Origin: Hofstenia miamia
Taxonomy: Eukaryota > Xenacoelomorpha > Acoela > Hofsteniidae
NCBI GenBank assembly: GCA_900660155.1
Contig: CABFPE010000034.1
Coordinates: 170,995-234,994, forward strand
Length of the DNA: 64,000 nt
Reading direction: 5' to 3'
The position numbers were made by a program, and so were the translations under genes. The notes beneath the pieces are model-generated. The model was not told the DNA's origin, ran no database searches, and worked only from the letters and a program-made list of their open reading frames with translations. Of the stretch, positions 59,485 to 64,000 are shown in pieces (position 1 is the stretch's first letter; each line of letters begins with the position of its first letter).

Positions 59485-59692
59485 GATTCAAATTTTACAA
59501 TAAAGATTATACAATAACGCGCAATTAATTTCCATAGCCTGAACAGAATAGATTTTGTAGTCTTGTTATTTTTTTGTAAATATTATAGTTATTTGTTATC
59601 ATTTTTGACGCTATTCAGATAATAACCAGTCTTGTACTTGAAAATATTATCTGAATAAAAATATCTTATCTTATCTTGCCTACAATTGGATT

Positions 59693-60036
59693 GCTGCTCT
59701 TCAAAGTTTACTATCAATAAAATAAATGCTCTGTACACTGCTCTGTTTGATCATCAAAAATACAAATTTTCTGAATTTAAAAGATGTGCATTATTTCGTA
59801 TAGCTGGATATGTAACGTACAAGGAATCGCTTGAGAGTGATGTTTGGGTTGAGATTGAAAATTGTACAGAGTTAATTTCTAAAGGTAAACTAATGTATCC
59901 GTTAAAAGTTTTCTTTCCTTTTTCAGAAGTCTGTTGTTTTTTCAAAAATTTAAAGACAGTCAACAGTGTTCTACCTGATTATCAAGAATTTTTCAATGTA
60001 TTGCTGAAATTTTTTCTTAGCGCAAAACGTTCATAA
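59693..60036 (+). pseudogene. P-type transposase, 3' part after the LINE
   Basis: Continues the P transposase frame: ALFRIAGYVTYKESLE, WVEIENCTELISKGKLMYP and FPFSEVCCFFKNLKTVN, ending in TAA at 60034-60036. A hydrophobic/GYVT block followed by 'ELISKGKLxxP' closely parallels the fragment at 98-800. The end lies about 290 bases before the right TIR end. Confidence 0.6.
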
Positions 60037-60329
60037 TAATAGTTTTACACGATGATTACCGGTATCAAACTGTTTTTTGAAGGGAATGGTAGAAAAAGCA
60101 AGTGCCATGTTCAAAGCTGGCAAAGTTACTAGGAATCGCCTAAAGTGAAAATTTGGAGCAAATTAAAATTTGTATTTTGAGTGCTAAATAAATTACATGG
60201 AATGTTTTTCTAAGTTCATATTTTTAGTAAAATTTTTTAGTGTTTTAAACTTTACTATTTTTCAGCCTATTGAAAATTACACACAAATCCGTTGGTTGGC
60301 AGTCCTGTATTAACTGTCCTTGCAACTAG

Positions 60330-60350
60330 CATTATAAAACCCCTTTCTCT

Positions 60351-60392
<42 letters not shown>

Positions 60393-60914
60393 AAGAAAGC
60401 TAATTTTCAAAACACATTTATTGAGAAATCTTAGTTTTATTAAATTGCGAAGCCTCATGCATTTTGATATTCCTTATATTTTTTACAACATCCTCAAAAA
60501 GATATATAACCATAGCAAAATTTATAACAATTTCATTTTTAAATAGAATACTTTTGATATGATTTAAAATTTTTATTCTTAGCTCAATATTATTTAATAA
60601 ATTGGTTTCTTGTTGACAGTCTAACACTACCTTAGTATTATGCTAATCAAAAACATGTAAAAGTATTATCTTAATAAGCTACAGCAACTGCTCAAACACT
60701 TGTACTGGTAGGTTTTCAAAGTTAGTAATTTTATGATGAATTACAAATCATTTCTTTCTATTTTGTTAACATATTGAACACTTTCATTTCACATTTCCTT
60801 TAAGACTAATAGCAAGTCTTGAGCGCTACCAATATATAGCATTCTAAACTAAACTAAGTATGTTTTAATTTTATCAATGTGGATTATTAAAAAAACCTTG
60901 TTTCCAAACCACAG
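60330..60914. other. Intergenic, after the P-like element
   Basis: A (TA)n tract lies at about 60355-60389. No gene recognised. Confidence 0.6.
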
Positions 60915-60976
60915 TCCTTAATTCATTAAAAGATCTCTCCGCCATCTTTAGCAAACTAGATGAAATTATTAAAGAA
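60915..60976 (+). CDS. Possible small coding exon, amphipathic helix
   Basis: The acceptor is ccaaaccacag and the donor is GAA|gtgagt, both good. The 62-base exon reads LNSLKDLSAIFSKLDEIIKE in phase 2. The pattern of hydrophobic residues is helical and loosely recalls the start of t-SNARE helices ('LxxLxxIFxxLxxII'), but no neighbouring exon was found to support this. It may be chance. Confidence 0.25.
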
Positions 60977-63900
60977 GTGAGTATATTATAGGTAGTGCGT
61001 AACTCCCCTCGAATTTCTTAGCTAAATTTTTCTGGTTAAGAAATTGAATAGTAGACCTTATGCATTGTATTCAAAATTTCATTCAACTTGGTGTGCTTCA
61101 ACGTATATACAACATTTCTCTTTAGATAAATAGCTTGAAAACTTTGAAGAATACTACAAATAGTCTATTCATTTAAAAAGATATAGAAGATTGTATCTTA
61201 GTTACTGTATATGTAACGAACTGTTATTGAGATAAGTAGCTAGAGCTATAAATCCTAATGAAAGTTGTTACATTCTGCAAAATTGGAAATGAATTGAAAA
61301 CAAGTCTAGGATAAATGAAAATTAGTTGAGAAATACAAGATAACATATAAGTCATTTCCAGAAGCTGTAATCACTATCACTTTATACAACTGTAAAAATA
61401 ATACAAAGAATTTGCAAACATGTCTTTTTCTGTAAAAAAGCATTCCCAAAAAGTTCAAAAAGTTTCTGTCTTGTATGGAATTATTAGTATTATGAAGCAG
61501 AAATCATTGCAGTCATCATTATCATCAGGATTGAATTGCATCATCGTAAAATGTCAACAACATTGCCTATGCAATGATTTGGATCTCCAGTCATTCCCAT
61601 GTTCTCTAGGATTGTCGAAAGAATACTATACGAACAAGTCAGTAGTAAATGATTTTGCTACAAAAACTACAGTTTATATATAGGTTCATTTATTTAAACA
61701 CGTGCTTCTTACAAAATATGTGCGCAACGCTTATACAAATGCAAGCATTTCCTGATTACAATTAACTGAACGTTACGTTCAAAGACATGATATTAAAATT
61801 TTGCAGAAATTTGCAAATATTGCAAGCTTTAATACAAATCATTTTGTCCTGTTTATCCAAAACATATATCGCTCTTAGCCTTAAATATAATTTTTAACAA
61901 ACAAGGGAAAAATGAGGTTCAATATAACAAATAATTCAATAAAAGTGAATGCATAGCGCTATAGATAACAAAATAAATTCGGGACACTATAACCCGACTA
62001 TGACAGTGAATTTTATAAAATCTGTGATTTTTAAAAAAATCTAAATTCACGAACTAATATAGATATTCGAAATCTGAAATCATCATAGGAGATAGAAATG
62101 TCTACATTATTATTTACGTTTTAAAGTCTTGCCGGTCACGACATTGTGTAGGCGAGTCTGCGGGGCCACGACCTCTAGTTTTGCACACCTTGTGCTTGAG
62201 TTGTTTATCTACAAAAAAAGCTGAGATTAGCTGTTGCTCCAAGGGGATTTAGACCCCTGATTCTCAGAATAATTTAAGCGAAAATTTTTTAAAAATCGAG
62301 ATTTCCATTGGAATATAGTAAATTCTTTCAAGTACTTCTAAAGACAGGTGGAATTTTTATCATAAATGTTCACTATTACATTGGAGCACATTCCATTTAC
62401 CAATAGATGCTTCAATATCCTTTGATTTCTAAACTTTTTAATAGGCTTGAATAAAATTGTTTAAAAACTTAGACAAAACGCTAATGCTGTTCTCATAGAG
62501 TGAATTGCAATCAGATATGCAGAAATAATTCTTCTATTTCTTTTCAATTTCTATGAAACTCTTTGCATGTTATGCTTTTAAAATGATATAGCAAGCACGA
62601 AAAATAACTTAGCATTCTAAAATCAAATTGCGGTGAGCGCTGGAACTATTATCTTAAGCTCTAAGTTGATTTCAGCTTCTCCTCATGCGATCTGTGTTTA
62701 TATTGGTCCCTCACTGTGAAGACTTGAACTGTTTTGCTACAACATGGCACAGATGGACGTCGACAAAAATGTAGGCCCCAACCTAGCCCAAATCAAACCA
62801 GCCCATTTAAATCAAGGACAGTTCCGTCCTTGCAAAATTATGTTTTTCTATCTTATATGTGCATAATGGCGTTACTTTGCCCAACTATTTAACTATTTAA
62901 GGCTAAACTTCAGCTAGTGCTTCATAACTAGTTTTTTCAGCAGACTGTATTATCTGTCTCTATATCAATTCACATATTATATAAGCAATTCTCTCTGCCT
63001 CTATTATTGAAAACATAGACTAAATACATACTTATTACTTCCTAATGAATTTATATTGAGTAAAATTCTGCACAACGTAGAACGTGCAATTGAATATTCA
63101 AAAAATTTTCATTTAAGAGACATTAAGATATTTATTTAAATGCTTACTACAATTGTAATAGAAGTTTTTGGGAAAGAAAATCCATTACATTATTGCTTGG
63201 CAATAACCGCTCTGCTAGACGTATAATGCCATTTTCACTATTGGATATAGAAAAATCAAATACAAAACAAGATACGATATAACTGCAAAAAGTTGAGGCT
63301 TCAGATAGTGAATTAACTTTTTCATGCATATAAGATTACAATGTACAACATTTTTTTGCAATTCCATTTTTTTGAATTGTAGTTTATATTCCTAAAAAGA
63401 CAATAATGTATAAATTATTTGAGTGACAATTAATTCCTGGTTTGGAGATTAGGTTTCAAGAGATCTTATATGCGTCAAAGGTAAAAAATCTGCAAATATT
63501 TAAATATATAATTTCTTAAAATTTCTTCGATGTCTATGATCCAGAACTTCACCATACTCACATAAAGTATGAATCAATTTCAGAATAGATTGATTTCTTA
63601 TCTAAAACTTGAAGAAAATTAATATAACACAATAAAATAATGGTGATTTTTCTATTGCATCCAATCAATAAAACAAGTTAGATGATATTTTATGCATTTG
63701 ATGATGGAGCATGTAAATTGCATGCTTATATATAATGAACTAGTTGTGAAAACATATTGAAAATTTTCAATAAAATCTAAATTTTATTCTTAAACATATA
63801 AGAAACCGGTAGTCAAACCAGACAATACATGTAGTTTTGATAAAAAAATTAAGGCTAGAGTACAAAGTGCTTATAAGCAAACTCTATTTACCTGAAGACT

Positions 63901-64000
63901 TATTAATAAATTTGAAGAATCGTGTTTTGTTAGAAATATAAGTAACATCAATTTTTCCCAATATTATACTCTTTCCATATAAGGGCTTTCTAAACCCAAA
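60977..64000. other. AT-rich right end of the window
   Basis: No gene recognised with confidence. An 87-residue plus-strand frame at 61420-61683 starts with ATG but has no known motif and no splice or promoter support. A slightly GC-richer patch at about 62125-62200 (TGCCGGTCACGACATTG) has no inverted or repeated partner that I could see. Confidence 0.5.

Larger units (their letters stand above)
56437..59686 (+). mobile_element. CR1-like LINE, near full-length, inserted in the P-like element
   Basis: The element has a leader with a 2A-like motif, an endonuclease, a reverse transcriptase and a C-terminal region, in frames broken by several stops and frameshifts. The 3' end carries a short (TATCT)n-like tail at 59661-59677. 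TGGATT occurs at 56431-56436 and 59687-59692, a likely target-site duplication; removing one copy with the element joins the P transposase reading frame without a break. G+C is as low as in the flanking DNA. Confidence 0.85.
54725..60322 (+). mobile_element. P-like DNA transposon carrying a nested LINE
   Basis: The left end CAAAGACAGTTAATACAGG and the right end, reverse complemented, CAAGGACAGTTAATACAGG begin a terminal inverted repeat of about 65-70 bp (with ACTGCCAACCAA and CAATAGGCTGAAAA or close variants). The flanks carry the same CAACTAG (54718-54724 and 60323-60329), extendable to 8 bp with a C, as expected for P elements. Fragments of a THAP-type transposase lie inside on the plus strand. 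Without the LINE (56437-59686) the element would be about 2.35 kb. Confidence 0.88.

Noticed and set aside
61420-61683. 87-residue plus-strand open frame with ATG as a small gene
   Set aside because: No recognisable domain, signal or splice context; such frames occur by chance in this DNA. Not listed as a gene.
62741-62872. Short ATG frame starting MAQMDVDKNVG as a gene start
   Set aside because: About 40 codons to a stop, no recognisable motif and no supported splice donor with a following exon.

Overview
The window is AT-rich (roughly 30% G+C by eye) eukaryotic nuclear DNA from an invertebrate animal. It has split genes with GT-AG introns, long (TA)n and (AAT)n microsatellites, and several N-gaps that sit in (TA)n tracts. 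Transposon debris belongs to many superfamilies typical of metazoans: hAT, P, mariner/Tc1, CR1-like and RTE-like LINEs, and a Penelope-like trace. A short TTAGGG-type repeat near the left end fits many non-insect animals but does not fix the lineage.

Three host genes can be reconstructed. (1) Phosphorylase kinase gamma, plus strand, four exons at 5618-5962, 7376-7516, 20668-21015 and 28176-28511. All junctions are in phase and predict 389 aa with a complete kinase domain and the calmodulin-binding tail. (2) A Na+/Ca2+ exchanger of the SLC8 type, minus strand, 36315-39020, 901 aa in one uninterrupted exon. (3) A phospholipid scramblase, plus strand, four exons at 46533-46713, 48162-48308, 51415-51625 and 52084-52294, predicting 249 aa. 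The kinase and the exchanger are both tied to calcium, and scramblases are Ca2+-responsive in the family, but nothing shows a functional cluster. Two further possible exons (22087-22284 minus and 60915-60976 plus) are reported without a firm identity.

The rest is mainly mobile DNA. 1-1150: a tandemly duplicated piece of a P-like transposase. 3.65-5.38 kb: a decayed hAT element with near-perfect 8-bp target duplications. Kinase intron 2 (13 kb): hAT-type ends at 8906 and 20599 appear to bracket one old hAT copy split by a 4.8-kb foldback element with about 1.2-1.3 kb arms, an RTE-like LINE and a CR1 fragment. Intron 3: a nearly intact mariner-like element (23051-24369) with one frameshift and probable DD41D spacing. 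29-31 kb: a hAT-type MITE and a LINE remnant. 32-35.6 kb: low-quality assembly with three 'repeat-N-insert-N-repeat' structures. 43-46 kb: a second MITE copy, a LINE 3' end and a foldback Tc1-type MITE. 49.5 kb: a third MITE copy inside a scramblase intron. 54.7-60.3 kb: a P-like element with TIRs and a 7-8 bp target duplication, interrupted by a near full-length CR1-like LINE that has its own short target duplication and a 2A-like motif. The last 3.7 kb holds little that can be recognised.

I did not find a clearly new biological system. The strongest unusual signals are the two nested-transposon structures, the three-copy MITE family, the intronless exchanger, the 2A-like motif and the assembly-join pattern.
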